In this document: piece after piece, positions 1-9,346 of the stretch
Numbering within the stretch: position 1 is the stretch's first letter
Layout of the letters: each line of letters begins with the position of its first letter
Source: Pseudomonadota bacterium
GTDB lineage: Bacteria > Pseudomonadota > Gammaproteobacteria > Pseudomonadales > Oceanobacteraceae
Length of the DNA stretch: 50,715 nucleotides
NCBI GenBank assembly: GCA_030145845.1
Contig: JAIXHJ010000019.1
Location: forward strand, 1-50,715
Direction: 5' to 3'
Position numbers and translations under genes: made by a program
The notes under the pieces: generated by a model
Seen by the model: the letters and a program-made list of their open reading frames with translations, nothing else
The model's database searches: none
Told to the model about the DNA's origin: nothing

Positions 1-120
1 TTGCTTGACGACAATAGAGCTGTGGAACCACCTGAATCCATTCCGAACTCAGAAGTGAAACGCAGCATCGCCGATGGTAGTGTGGGGCTTCCCCATGTGA
101 GAGTAGGTCATCGTCAAGCT
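1..120 (+). rRNA. rrf: 5S ribosomal RNA
   Basis: The core CCGAACTCAGAAGTGAAACG, the following GCCGATGGTAGTGTGGGG and the CCCCATGTGAGAGTAGG segment are the invariant middle and 3' parts of bacterial 5S rRNA. The 5' end GCTTGACGA pairs with the 3' TCGTCAAGC, closing helix I. The length of about 120 nt is normal, so the gene is complete or lacks at most a base or two at the left edge. It is directly followed by a strong terminator, so it is the last gene of an rRNA operon whose 16S and 23S genes must lie outside the window to the left. Confidence 0.95.
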
Positions 121-128
121 CTTATTCG

Positions 129-162
129 AAACCCCAGCAGGGTAGCCTGCTGGGGTTTTTCT
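129..162 (+). terminator. Rho-independent terminator of the rRNA operon
   Basis: A perfect 10-bp GC-rich stem CCCCAGCAGG/CCTGCTGGGG (132-141 and 146-155) with a GTAG loop, extended by AAA/TTT, runs into a T tract. It sits 9 nt after the 5S rRNA end. Confidence 0.95.
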
Positions 163-379
163 TTGTCTGTCCGAAACAAAAGCACCGCCAGTCTGCCGCC
201 GGAGGAATATTCTCTGGTACTGATTGTCTCTCCTCAGTGGTCACCGCACCCTCGTCACATAATAAGAAAATATTCTGGCGCTGCTGGTTGTTATATTCAC
301 ACTGAGGTATTAATTTTGCCCGGTGCCGTTGTCCAGGAAGGATCCGCACATCCGATCCATTCCTGCACGGGGCTGAGCT

Positions 380-1309
380 GTGTTAAAGCGCATTATTGTT
401 ATTGGTTGTTGTCTGCTGACAGCCAATGTCCGGGGTTTCGGCCTGGCTGATTGTCAGCTGGATAACGCGCTGCGTTATCAGAAGCTGGCAGAGCATCTGT
501 ATGGCGGAGCATTGTCTCCGGCGCCGGTGAATATCCGTCACGGTTATGTGATAAGTTATGATACGGCACATAACCTGCCTCACTGGGTCGCATGGCATGC
601 GCTCAAAGCCTACCGTGATACCCCCAAGCGTTCTTCACGCTGGAGTACCTTCCGCCGGGATCCGGAATTTCCGGCGGTCAGTGATGCGGATTACCGCGGC
701 TGGTATGGCAGTGACGATAATTTCGCCCGCGGTCATCTGGTGCCATATTACATTGCCGGTGGCGATCGCGATGGTGACGGTATCGATGCTGAGTATGAAG
801 GCTCACTGGCGGTGGAAGACCCTGATGATGCCTGTACGGTTTACGAGATCAATGCTTTCTCCAATATTACCCCGCAGTATCACCGCCGCTTTAATGGTGA
901 AAGCGGTCTCTGGTATCAGCTGGAAAGTGCATTACGTGAGCTGATCGATCAGGGGCATGAGTTCCACCTGTTTGCCGGTACTGTGTTTATGGCGGATAAA
1001 CCGTTACAGACAATCGGTAACCGTAAATCGCCCAGCACCGAATGGCATATCGGCGTGCCGCATGGCTTTTTTAAAGTGGTGGTGGATGCTGAGCGGCAGC
1101 AGGCGCTGGCGTTCCTGTTTGATCACCAGCAGGATGTGCCCTACGGCTGCAGTCTTGATGCGGCGCTGGAACAGTGCATCGTCAGTTTCCGTGAGCTGGA
1201 GCAGGTGACAGGTCTGAACTTCTTTCCAGACCTGTCTGAGGAGCAGAAGCAACGTCTGATCCGCGCCAGTAGCCCAGTCAGCTGGAAGCGCTGGCAGATG
1301 GCTGACTGA
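380..1309 (+). CDS. Exported DNA/RNA non-specific endonuclease (NUC family)
   Basis: A 309-residue protein starting at GTG, with a hydrophobic N-terminal signal (residues 2-20, ending near GFGLA). That signal supports the upstream start although the ribosome site is poor. The NUC (ββα-metal) fold is recognised from FARGHLVP (the usual DRGH motif, here ARGH), where His is the expected general base, and from AFSNITPQYHRRFN, where Asn is the expected Mg ligand. Between them lies an inserted acidic loop DRDGDGIDAEYE that looks like an EF-hand calcium loop. The enzyme probably degrades nucleic acids in the periplasm or outside the cell. The stop lies 6 bp from the convergent M48 peptidase stop. 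The family assignment is firm; the substrate and the role of the insert are inferred. Confidence 0.85.
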   Translation: MLKRIIVIGCCLLTANVRGFGLADCQLDNALRYQKLAEHLYGGALSPAPVNIRHGYVISYDTAHNLPHWVAWHALKAYRDTPKRSSRWSTFRRDPEFPAVSDADYRGWYGSDDNFARGHLVPYYIAGGDRDGDGIDAEYEGSLAVEDPDDACTVYEINAFSNITPQYHRRFNGESGLWYQLESALRELIDQGHEFHLFAGTVFMADKPLQTIGNRKSPSTEWHIGVPHGFFKVVVDAERQQALAFLFDHQQDVPYGCSLDAALEQCIVSFRELEQVTGLNFFPDLSEEQKQRLIRASSPVSWKRWQMAD

Positions 1310-1315
1310 ACTGCC

Positions 1316-2146
1316 TTACTTCACCTCACTGGCGGAGGTGACAATATCCACCGGGTGCACGGCGGCTTTTTTCAGCTGCGGGTTCAGCGCCAGCATCTGC
1401 TCACCCAGTTTCTTCAGCGTTGCGGCGCGGTTTTTCGGTGATGGGTGCGTACTGAGGAACTCAGGCGTACTGCCGCCGGCAGCCTTCTCCATTTTTTCCC
1501 ATAATGACACCGCCGCCTGTGGCCGGTAGCCTGCGCGGGTGGCGAGTTCAATGCCGATCCGGTCCGCTTCCGATTCTGCAGTGCGGCTGTTTGGCAGTTC
1601 CAGTGCCAGCTTGGCGGCCAGTGCAGTGCCGCCAAGGGCCAGTTCGTTGTTATCAGTGGCTACGGCTGTCGCCGTCAGGCCGGCATTCATCAGCACCGCG
1701 CGCGACATCCGCTCAGCGGTATGGTTGGCAATCGCGTGGGAAATCTCATGGCCCATAATCTGGGCAATTTCATCGTCGTTCAGATCCAGCTGGGTCACAA
1801 TACCGCTGTAAATAGCCATGCGGCCGCCAGCCATACACCAGGCGTTGAGGGTGTCGGCATCATTGATAATGGCGACGCTCCATTTCCAGTCCGCGGTCTG
1901 CGGATACTGACTTACGGCTTCGGTGACCAGCCGGCCGGTAATGGTGGCGATTCTGTTTACCCAGGCCGGGTCTGTAATCAGTTGTTTACCGGAATCCAGC
2001 TCGGTGACGGTACTGACGTAGGCCTTCTGGGATTCCACAATGGCGGAATCCGGCGACACTATCATCAGTTGTGAACGTCCGGTCGGGCTGGTTGCACAGC
2101 CGCTGACCAGCGCGGCGAACAGGGTTACGGGTATCAGTCGTTTCAT
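1316..2146 (-). CDS. M48-family metalloprotease lipoprotein (LoiP/YcaL-like)
   Basis: A 276-residue protein with a lipoprotein signal ending LVSGC|ATSP (lipobox Cys near residue 17), so it is probably anchored to a membrane facing the periplasm. The zinc motif HEISH (in IMGHEISHAIANHTAE) and the downstream SRTAESEADRIG, with the third zinc-ligand Glu, define peptidase family M48. The length fits the E. coli LoiP/YcaL group rather than the larger BepA, which carries TPR repeats. Family knowledge points to outer-membrane protein quality control. It is monocistronic, convergent with the endonuclease and divergent from the helicase. Confidence 0.88.
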   Translation of the reverse strand: MKRLIPVTLFAALVSGCATSPTGRSQLMIVSPDSAIVESQKAYVSTVTELDSGKQLITDPAWVNRIATITGRLVTEAVSQYPQTADWKWSVAIINDADTLNAWCMAGGRMAIYSGIVTQLDLNDDEIAQIMGHEISHAIANHTAERMSRAVLMNAGLTATAVATDNNELALGGTALAAKLALELPNSRTAESEADRIGIELATRAGYRPQAAVSLWEKMEKAAGGSTPEFLSTHPSPKNRAATLKKLGEQMLALNPQLKKAAVHPVDIVTSASEVK

Positions 2147-2222
2147 CCATCAGATCCTTTGTTATCCGGCGTTATAGTAAGTGCCCTTTACTGCGCTGCT
2201 CAAGAGCATCGGCGCGGCTCTC

Positions 2223-2231
2223 TGTTATAAT
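2223..2231 (+). promoter_or_regulatory. Extended -10 promoter of the DEAD-box helicase gene
   Basis: TGT followed by a consensus TATAAT (2226-2231) gives an extended -10 element. No clear -35 is visible. The predicted transcription start, near 2238, lies downstream of the longest-frame GTG at 2181. This argues that the helicase starts at the GTG at 2259. Confidence 0.6.
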
Positions 2232-2258
2232 GAATTTTTACCTGAACGGAATGACACT

Positions 2259-3614
2259 GTGTTTGCCGATATTAATTTTCATCACCGCCTGCTGACCGGC
2301 CTTGAGCAACTGGACATCGCGGAACCGACAGAAGTTCAGTCGCTTGTCCTGCCGCTGGCTCTGGCGGGCCGTGACGTTCAGGTCTGCGCGGAAACGGGTA
2401 GTGGTAAGACACTGGCCTATCTGCTGCCCATTCTGGAAAAACTGCTGCAGCAGGAAGCACCGCAATCGGCTACCCGGGCTCTGGTACTGGTGCCGACCCG
2501 TGAACTGGCACGCCAGGTCTTCAAGACCGCGAAGCATTTCTGCGATCTGACTGAACTGAATGTGGGCCTGCTCACCGGTGGCGACGAATTCAGATATCAG
2601 GCGGCGATGCTGCGCAAAAACCCGGAGATCATTGTCTCGACCCCGGGGCGTCTGGTTGACCATCTGAAGCGTGGCACTGCAGAGCTGGGCGATCTGGAAT
2701 TTCTGGTGCTGGATGAAGCCGACCGCATGCTGGATATGGGCTTCGCTGAGGATATGGAACTGATCGTCGGCAAAGCCGCAGTTGAGCGGCAGACTTTTAT
2801 GTTGTCTGCGACCCTGCGCCACGAAGGTATCGGCCGCATTGCCCGCGCCATGCTGAAGGATGCGGCGGAGGTCACCACGAAAACGGTTCAGGACCAGCAC
2901 GAATATATCCGTCAGCAGCGAATTCTGGCGGATGACAATGCCCATAAAGACCGTCTGCTGGTATGGCTGCTGGCCAATGAAAGCTATGACAAGGCCATTA
3001 TCTTTGTGAATAAGCGCATTGAGGTTGACCGCCTCAACGATTTCCTGCGCCGTCACCGCGAAGGCATTGCCATGCTGCACGGTGAGATGACTCAGGATGA
3101 GCGTAATTACGTCATGCAGTCCCTGCGTGAAGGTAAGCGTAATATTCTGGTCGCTACGGATGTTGCTGCGCGTGGGCTGGATGTGGAAGGTGTCGATCTG
3201 GTGATTAACTATGATCTGGCACGTAAAGGTGATGAGTACGTTCACCGTATCGGCCGTACCGGCCGTGCCGGGAAAGAAGGTCTGGCCATCAGTCTGATTT
3301 CACCGCATGAGTGGAACCTGAAAGCATCGATTGAGCGCTATCTGCAGCAGCAGATGGAAGCGCGTAAAGTGGCCGGCCTGGAAGGCAGCTATAAAGGGCC
3401 GAAAAAAGTAAAAGCGTCCGGTAAGGCCGCTGGCGGTAAGAAAAAGCCGAAGCCCAAAGGGGCTGCCGCGAAGAAAGCAGCGCCGAAAAAAACGGCAGCC
3501 CGGTCAGATAAGAAAAAGCTTGGTCCGCGGCCGTCACGGCCGAAAGCCCGTGAGGAAAACAAAGGAACCCTCATGGACTCTGAAGGCTTCGCCCCGATTA
3601 AAAAGAAGAAATAA
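2259..3614 (+). CDS. DEAD-box ATP-dependent RNA helicase (SrmB/RhlE-like)
   Basis: All superfamily-2 DEAD-box motifs are present in order: Q motif (EPTEVQ), motif I AETGSGKT, PTRELA, TGG, TPGR, DEAD, SAT, then the C-terminal lobe with IIFVNKR, VATDVAARGLD and HRIGRTGR. The tail after about residue 385 is very rich in Lys, Pro and Ala, a basic RNA-binding extension. The chosen start is GTG 2259, 21 nt after the start predicted from an extended -10 box, giving 451 residues. An upstream GTG at 2181 would precede the promoter. The likely role is RNA remodelling in ribosome assembly or cold adaptation. Assignment to SrmB rather than RhlE is uncertain. Confidence 0.93.
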   Translation: MFADINFHHRLLTGLEQLDIAEPTEVQSLVLPLALAGRDVQVCAETGSGKTLAYLLPILEKLLQQEAPQSATRALVLVPTRELARQVFKTAKHFCDLTELNVGLLTGGDEFRYQAAMLRKNPEIIVSTPGRLVDHLKRGTAELGDLEFLVLDEADRMLDMGFAEDMELIVGKAAVERQTFMLSATLRHEGIGRIARAMLKDAAEVTTKTVQDQHEYIRQQRILADDNAHKDRLLVWLLANESYDKAIIFVNKRIEVDRLNDFLRRHREGIAMLHGEMTQDERNYVMQSLREGKRNILVATDVAARGLDVEGVDLVINYDLARKGDEYVHRIGRTGRAGKEGLAISLISPHEWNLKASIERYLQQQMEARKVAGLEGSYKGPKKVKASGKAAGGKKKPKPKGAAAKKAAPKKTAARSDKKKLGPRPSRPKAREENKGTLMDSEGFAPIKKKK

Positions 3615-4492
3615 AGACAGTATTGCTCTCTCCAGCGATGTCAGGATACCTGTTTCTGATCTGTTTCAGGGCAGGTATCTGATCGTTATGGAGACATGAT
3701 GCCGACGCGCCATACGGGCGTGTTTTCCCACCATAGAAACCTCTCATTTTATCTTCCGCTATACGGACTGAAGTTGATTACCATTCCGGTATTGGCGCCA
3801 TTCAGCCATCTCAGTCTTATACCTTCGGCCCCTGTTTTGTCTGTGTCTGCCGGTAACGATGTGATATCTGGCTTCTGTATGCTGACATCTTCAGTGCTGT
3901 CAGAGAGCACTGCAATGATGACAATTAACAGGGCCGGATACTGCTTCTCAGGCCGGATGGCAATATATGAATTCCGGTCGTCTTCTGAAGAATAATGACG
4001 CCCGCTTTTTAAGATAAATTCAGCGATCCCCCGGTATTTATTTTTCTGATTGTCTCACCTGAATGGAAGGGCTTTTTATTTTCATCATTGATTGTGCTGC
4101 TTAATAGGCATAATGAATACTGCAGGTTTAACGGTTACAGCCCGCTTGGGGGCCCGTCAGACACGTCAGCTGAAACCGGGGAAAATAACCTTATTAAATG
4201 AGCTGATATAAATAGTCGGAACAGCCATATTATGCGAAGGGATGTTATCCTGTCAGCGCTGAGCCAGAAGCGGCAGACACATTTTCCCGCTCACCGCTGC
4301 CAGCATTAAACTGATTATTGAGCTACATTATATTATTGAAGACGATTGCTGATCGCCGTCAGTAACAGGGAGATGCCGGCCATTTAACTGTTGCCTCAAT
4401 AACGGCGGTCTCTGTAAGCCCTGCAGCTGCGGCATCTGCACCCGATGACGGTTTTCAGGCAGACATAATCGTGTTACCGGAGGTTATAGATT
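3615..4492. other. Long intergenic stretch without a convincing gene
   Basis: 878 bp of lower GC than the flanks. An interrupted inverted repeat lies right after the helicase gene (TCAG-G-ATACCTG at 3641-3652 against CAGGTATCTGA at 3672-3682), but no T tract follows it, so it is not a standard terminator. The only sizeable open frame (3696-3995, 99 codons) lacks a ribosome site and has no recognisable domain. The ribosome site of the next gene (GGAGG, 4479-4483) is at the far end. No tRNA, insertion-sequence end or remnant protein is apparent. Confidence 0.5.
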
Positions 4493-7400
4493 TTGGATGT
4501 TTTCTGGATTCTGCTCGCCGCGGTTCTGGTTTTTATTATGCAGGCGGGATTTCTTTGTCTCGAAACGGGTCTGGTCAGAAGCAAAAACAGTATTAACGTT
4601 GCTGCAAAAAACCTCACTGACTTTGTTCTTACCTGTACGGTTTTCTGGTTAGTCAGCTTTGGCCTGATGTTTGGTCAAAGTTACAATGGCATGATTGGCA
4701 CCAGCCATTTCATGTTTGGTACCCATGCCAGCAGTGAATCCATTGCTGTTTTCCTGTTCCAGATGATGTTTTGTGGCACTGCAGCGACTCTCGTTTCCGG
4801 TGCTGTTGCCGAGCGTATGGCATTTGCGGGTTATCTGATTGTCGCACTGCTGGTTGCTTTATGTGTCTATCCCATTACCGGTCACTGGGCGTGGGCGGGC
4901 ATTGTGGCGGGCGAAGCGAGTGGCTGGCTGGAGAAACTTGGCTTTGTGGATTTCGCCGGTTCTACCGTTGTTCATTCCGTTGGTGGCTGGGTCGCACTGG
5001 CTGCCATTCTGGTGATCGGACCGCGCACGGGGCGCTTTGATCAAGACCATCAACGTATACCCGGCAGTAACCTGCCAATGGCGGTGCTTGGCTGTCTGTT
5101 GCTCTGGTTTGGCTGGTTTGGATTCAATGGCGGCAGCACTCTCAGCTGGAATGAGCAGGTTCCTGGTATTCTCCTGAATACCTGCCTGGCCGCAGCATTT
5201 GGCGGTGTGTCTATTGCTGCTGTCAGTTATGCCGTCAGGCATTATATGGATGTACATTATGTGATTAATGGTGTCATTGGTGGTCTGGTTGCGATTACCG
5301 CTAACTGCCATGTGGTCACCCCGCCGTCGGCAGCACTGATCGGCTTGGTTGCTGGTGTACTGGTGTATTGGGGTGAGGTGTTGCTGGAAAAGCTCAGAGT
5401 CGATGATGCCATCGGTGTCATTCCGGCGCATCTGATCGCCGGTATCTGGGGCACGCTTGCGGTTGCCTTGTTCGGCAATCCGGAATTAATCGGCAGTGGA
5501 TTAACCTTTGCTGAGCAGCTGCAGTCGCAGTTGATTGGCATTATCGCCATCGGTCTTTACAGTTTCACATCCGCCTTCATTTTTCTGCACATTATCAACC
5601 GCCTGTTCCCGCTGCGGGTCAGTGAACCGGCAGAAGTTATGGGACTGAATGTTGCCGAACATAATGTCAGTACCGAAGTTTATGATCTGTTATCTGCCAT
5701 GCAGACTCAGCAGCAGAATGCAGATTTTTCAGCACGGGTGCCTGTGGAGCCCTTTACCGAAGTCGGCCAGATCGCTCAGCAGTACAACCGGGTCATTGAC
5801 CGTGTTGATACAGAAATTACCCTCCGCGATCAGGCATTCGATGCTTTCCGCGAAAGTGAATATCGTAATGGTGCCATTCTCCATGCGGCGATGGACTGCA
5901 TTATCAGCATCGATGCCAATGGCGATATTCTCGAGTTTAACCCGGCAGCAGAACAATGTTTTGGCAGCAACAAACGACGTATGCAGGGGACTAATTTTTT
6001 CACGTCCTATTTACCGGAACAACAGCGTGCCCAGGCATTTCACAGTCTGGAAATGGGCTTTACGGTAGGTGATGGTCTGGTGCTTAAGCGGACTAATATT
6101 ACTTTGCTGAATCGTGCCAATGGCGAGCAATTTACCGCCGAGGTGGTTATTACTCAAACCACGGATACCAGTAACCCAAATAAAGAATACACCCTCTATA
6201 TCCGGGATATTACACAGCAGATAAAGCTGCGCGACCGCCTGCGCTTTCTGGCATACAACGATGTGTTAACCGGTCTCAGTAACAGGAATCACTTTATTGA
6301 TCAGCTGAAGCGCCACATCAGTTATTACCGGAAGAATAGCGGTACCGTTGTTCTGATGTTTATCGACCTGGATCGCTTTAAACAAATCAATGACACACTC
6401 GGCCATAAGGCTGGTGATGATCTGCTGTGCGAAGTCGCCGGGCGTCTGAGCTCGGTTGTGCGTGAGCAGGATCTTGTTGGTCGCTGGGGTGGGGATGAGT
6501 TTGTACTGATGCTGTCGGGGGATATTGATCTGGAACAGGCCAGTCTCCGGGCTAAATTGCTGCTGGATAAGACCCGTGAGCCCGTTCTGCTGTCAGGTAA
6601 GCCGATTTCTATTTTATGCAGTATCGGTATTGCGCTGTCGGTTGATGGTGACACCAATGCTGATCGCCTGCTGCAACACGCTGACCTGGCGATGTATAAA
6701 GCGAAACAGGAAGGCCGGAATAACTTTCAGGTATTCAGCGGTGATATGGAAGCGGAAGCGCGTAAGCAGTTTCAGCTGGAATATGCTATTCCTGCTGCTA
6801 TTGCAGAAAATCAGTTTGTGCTGGAATATCAGCCGAAGCTCAGTTGTGATGACAATCGGGTGCTGGCCTTTGAAGCATTGCTGCGCTGGAATCACCCGGA
6901 AAACGGTCGCGTTATGCCGGATGACTTTATTCCCATTATTGATGGTTCGAACTTTATTGTTGAAGTAGGTGAGTGGGTAATCGAAGAAACCTTCCGTCAG
7001 CTGGCTCAGTGGCGCCGGAGTGGACTTTCACTGCTGCCGGTGGCGATCAATATTTCCGGACGCCACCTTCACTCTCCTTCTCTGGTCCCTTTTATTGAAG
7101 ATATGGCTGAGAAATATGATATTCCGGCCAGTCTGCTGGAAATTGAAATTACGGAAGGCGTGCTGGTTGAAAATACAGAAGCCAGTATCAGTGCATTAAG
7201 TGCGCTGAAAAAGCTGGGGATGAAGCTGGCAATTGATGATTTCGGTACCGGTTACTCGTCCCTGAGCTATCTTAAACGCTTCCCCATTAATGTACTTAAA
7301 ATCGATCGTGCCTTTATCAGTGAGTGTGCATCCAACCACGAAGACAGTGCTATCTGTACTGCCATTATTGCGGTTGCCAAAACCATTGGTCTGAGTACGG

Positions 7401-7531
7401 TTGCGGAAGGGGTGGAAGAAGAAGATCAGCTGCACTTTCTCAGGGAGCAGGGCTGTGATACCTATCAGGGGTATTTATTCAGCCCGGCGGTGTCTGCAGA
7501 AAAAGTTGAACAGCTGTTACGGAAGCAGTAA
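4493..7531 (+). CDS. Ammonium transporter fused to PAS-GGDEF-EAL (c-di-GMP turnover)
   Basis: One uninterrupted 1012-residue frame, starting at TTG with a GGAGG ribosome site 9 nt upstream. Residues 1 to about 380 form an Amt/Mep ammonium channel with eleven predicted membrane spans. H161 (VVHSVGG) and H313 (DAIGVIPAH) sit where the pore twin histidines belong. A HAMP-like linker (about 395-440) leads to a PAS domain (about 458-575). The GGDEF domain (about 585-745) has an intact GGDEF at 666-670 and an RxxD inhibitory site at 657-660. The EAL domain (about 765-1010) keeps EAL, AINISG, EITEG, DDFGTG and the KIDR lysine, so both enzyme domains look active. No glnK gene is adjacent. Coupling ammonium passage to c-di-GMP level is an inference from the architecture. 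Confidence 0.93.
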   Translation: MDVFWILLAAVLVFIMQAGFLCLETGLVRSKNSINVAAKNLTDFVLTCTVFWLVSFGLMFGQSYNGMIGTSHFMFGTHASSESIAVFLFQMMFCGTAATLVSGAVAERMAFAGYLIVALLVALCVYPITGHWAWAGIVAGEASGWLEKLGFVDFAGSTVVHSVGGWVALAAILVIGPRTGRFDQDHQRIPGSNLPMAVLGCLLLWFGWFGFNGGSTLSWNEQVPGILLNTCLAAAFGGVSIAAVSYAVRHYMDVHYVINGVIGGLVAITANCHVVTPPSAALIGLVAGVLVYWGEVLLEKLRVDDAIGVIPAHLIAGIWGTLAVALFGNPELIGSGLTFAEQLQSQLIGIIAIGLYSFTSAFIFLHIINRLFPLRVSEPAEVMGLNVAEHNVSTEVYDLLSAMQTQQQNADFSARVPVEPFTEVGQIAQQYNRVIDRVDTEITLRDQAFDAFRESEYRNGAILHAAMDCIISIDANGDILEFNPAAEQCFGSNKRRMQGTNFFTSYLPEQQRAQAFHSLEMGFTVGDGLVLKRTNITLLNRANGEQFTAEVVITQTTDTSNPNKEYTLYIRDITQQIKLRDRLRFLAYNDVLTGLSNRNHFIDQLKRHISYYRKNSGTVVLMFIDLDRFKQINDTLGHKAGDDLLCEVAGRLSSVVREQDLVGRWGGDEFVLMLSGDIDLEQASLRAKLLLDKTREPVLLSGKPISILCSIGIALSVDGDTNADRLLQHADLAMYKAKQEGRNNFQVFSGDMEAEARKQFQLEYAIPAAIAENQFVLEYQPKLSCDDNRVLAFEALLRWNHPENGRVMPDDFIPIIDGSNFIVEVGEWVIEETFRQLAQWRRSGLSLLPVAINISGRHLHSPSLVPFIEDMAEKYDIPASLLEIEITEGVLVENTEASISALSALKKLGMKLAIDDFGTGYSSLSYLKRFPINVLKIDRAFISECASNHEDSAICTAIIAVAKTIGLSTVAEGVEEEDQLHFLREQGCDTYQGYLFSPAVSAEKVEQLLRKQ

Positions 7532-7593
7532 TGGCCGTGAAGGGGTGCATGTGCAGCCTGTGAATAGCCATCAGTCAATCTGACTCAGGCTGG

Positions 7594-8052
7594 TTACTTC
7601 TGCCACTTATCCAGTGCTTTCTTGTCCTTACTCAGTGCTTCGACCCAGCGCTCACCACTGGCTGTTACTTCCTTCTTCCAGAACGGCGCGCGGTTTTTAA
7701 GGAAATCCATAATGAAATGGCAGGCTGCAAAAGCGGCCTCACGGTGCGCGGCGGATACACCGACAAAGACAATCTGGTCGCTTACCCGCAGGGTGCCGAC
7801 GCGGTGAATCAGGCGTACGCGGTTCAGTGGCCAGCGCGCAGCAGCCTCGTCCACGATCTGGCGCAGGGCTTTCTCTGTCATTCCCGGATAGTGCTCCAGT
7901 GCCATACCGGAGACGCTGTCGCCCTGATTCATTTCCCGGACCAGACCGCTAAAAAACACCACGGCACCATCGCTGCGGTTGTCTTTACGCAGCTCTGCGT
8001 ATTCCGTGGCGACGTCAAAATCCTCTGCCTGTACTGCAATAAATATCATCAT
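7594..8052 (-). CDS. moaE: Molybdopterin synthase large subunit
   Basis: A 152-residue protein of normal MoaE length. Recognisable blocks are VVFFSGLVR, LEHYPGMTEKAL, RVRLIHRVGTL, VFVGVSAAHREAAFAACHFIMDFLK and the C-terminal PFWKKE, which carries the active-site Lys. With MoaD it transfers two sulfurs to cyclic pyranopterin monophosphate. It is the last gene of the moa operon; its start overlaps the moaD stop by one base. It converges on the Amt-GGDEF-EAL gene with 62 bp between the stops. Confidence 0.97.
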   Translation of the reverse strand: MMIFIAVQAEDFDVATEYAELRKDNRSDGAVVFFSGLVREMNQGDSVSGMALEHYPGMTEKALRQIVDEAAARWPLNRVRLIHRVGTLRVSDQIVFVGVSAAHREAAFAACHFIMDFLKNRAPFWKKEVTASGERWVEALSKDKKALDKWQK

Positions 8053-8297
8053 CAGCCGCCGGTGACCGGGGGAAAGAAAGCGACTTCATCGCCGTCATTA
8101 ATGCTGGCGTTATCATGGATCAGTGTCTGATTGACCGCCGCCAGCGCCCGCTCTGTGGTCAGTTCTCCGGCCTGTGCCGGAAAGGCCTGCTGTAATGCGC
8201 TGCGTACCGTATTGATGTCGGTGGGCAGGGCGGTTTCCAGTTCATAACTGTCACAGCCCAGACGTTCACGCAGGGCAGCGAAAAACAGAATCTTCAT
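8052..8297 (-). CDS. moaD: Molybdopterin synthase sulfur carrier subunit
   Basis: An 81-residue ubiquitin-fold protein ending [10 protein letters not shown]. The C-terminal Gly-Gly is the site that is adenylated and thiocarboxylated. It overlaps moaC by 4 bp and moaE by 1 bp, typical of translational coupling. No moeB, which activates MoaD, is present in the window, so that gene must lie elsewhere. Confidence 0.96.
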   Translation of the reverse strand: MKILFFAALRERLGCDSYELETALPTDINTVRSALQQAFPAQAGELTTERALAAVNQTLIHDNASINDGDEVAFFPPVTGG

Positions 8298-8791
8298 ACC
8301 TCGTTCCTGTCGTTGTCACCGGCCAGCCAGTGGCCGGTTTTTCCGCCCTGCTTTTCCAGTACCCGGATACCGTCAATCACCATCGCCGGATCGACGGCTT
8401 TGCACATATCAAACAGGGTCAGCGCGGCCACGGAGACGGCGGTCAGGGCTTCCATTTCCACTCCGGTCTTACCGCTCAGTCTGCACAGGCTTTCGATACG
8501 CACGCGCTTGTGTTGTGGCTGGGTGTCAAAATCGATGGCGACTTTGCTCAGCATCAGCGGGTGGCACAGTGGAATTAAATGACTGGTCTGTTTCGCCGCC
8601 TGAATACCGGCAATCCGGGCAACGGAAAAGACATCGCCTTTGTGGTGCTCGCCACGGATGATTTTATCCAGTGTCTCAGCACTCATATTCACATAGGCTT
8701 CAGCCCGGGCTTCGCGCACGGTGACGTCTTTATTGCTGACATCCACCATACTGGCTTCACCACGCTGGTTGATATGGGAGAACTCGCTCAT
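8294..8791 (-). CDS. moaC: Cyclic pyranopterin monophosphate synthase
   Basis: 165 residues closely following the MoaC pattern: [18 protein letters not shown] near the N-terminus, [47 protein letters not shown] and a C-terminal EKQGGKTG. It acts after MoaA, converting the 3',8-cyclo-GTP product to cyclic pyranopterin monophosphate. It lies 3 bp after moaB and overlaps moaD by 4 bp. Confidence 0.97.
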   Translation of the reverse strand: MSEFSHINQRGEASMVDVSNKDVTVREARAEAYVNMSAETLDKIIRGEHHKGDVFSVARIAGIQAAKQTSHLIPLCHPLMLSKVAIDFDTQPQHKRVRIESLCRLSGKTGVEMEALTAVSVAALTLFDMCKAVDPAMVIDGIRVLEKQGGKTGHWLAGDNDRNEV

Positions 8792-8794
8792 AAA

Positions 8795-9346
8795 TTATCC
8801 GCGTGATCCGTTTCCGCAGTGATCACCCTGATTGCCTTTCAATCGCAGCGCGAAATTGCACGGCCGGTGACGGCTGTCGATCTGACTGACGATAATATCG
8901 TCCCATGCGGTACGGCAGGCATTGGTGGAGCCCGGCATGCAGAAAATCAGTGTACCGTTGGCCAGGCCGGCGACGGCGCGGCTCTGAATGGTGGAGGTGC
9001 CGATCTGCTGATAAGAAATCTGGCGGAACAGTTCGCCGTAGCCATCCACGGTCTGATCAAATAACGGTAGCAGGGCTTCGGGGGTGGAATCACGTTCAGT
9101 AAACCCGGTACCGCCGGTGACCAGTACCACCTGTGTGCTGTCGTCTGCAATCCACTGTGAAACCCGGGCGCGGATTTTATATTTGTCATCGACGATGATC
9201 TTTTTGTCCGCCAGCTTATGACCGGCTGCGCTGATTTTTTCGCTCAGCAGCTGGCCGCTGGTGTCAGTTTCTTCAGTACGGCTGTCGGATACCGTCAGCA
9301 CGGCAATATTTAACGGGAAAAATTCGTCAGTGAAAGTCTTGGCCAT
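8795..9346 (-). CDS. moaB: MoaB-type molybdopterin adenylyltransferase family protein
   Basis: A 183-residue MoCF-fold protein with LNIAVLTVSDSRTEETDTSG, VLVTGGTGFTERDSTPEAL and the SRAVAGLANGTLIFCMPGSTNAC block. The ATG at 9346 is preferred over an in-frame start 24 bp upstream because the family normally begins shortly before the NIAVLTVSD strand. Either start overlaps the end of mobA. MoaB is related to MogA, which adenylylates molybdopterin; in E. coli MoaB itself is not essential, so its exact job here is uncertain. No mogA or moeA is seen in the window. Confidence 0.93.
   Translation of the reverse strand: MAKTFTDEFFPLNIAVLTVSDSRTEETDTSGQLLSEKISAAGHKLADKKIIVDDKYKIRARVSQWIADDSTQVVLVTGGTGFTERDSTPEALLPLFDQTVDGYGELFRQISYQQIGTSTIQSRAVAGLANGTLIFCMPGSTNACRTAWDDIIVSQIDSRHRPCNFALRLKGNQGDHCGNGSRG

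Noticed and set aside
1..450. 149-codon open frame across the left edge
   Set aside because: It lies over the 5S rRNA and its terminator; the RNA gene explains the sequence.
2181..2258. N-terminal extension of the DEAD-box helicase
   Set aside because: It would start upstream of the extended -10 TATAAT at 2226, and the extension has no family counterpart.
3696..3995. 99-codon open frame in the long gap
   Set aside because: No ribosome site, no recognisable domain and atypical composition (Ser and Met-rich); probably chance.
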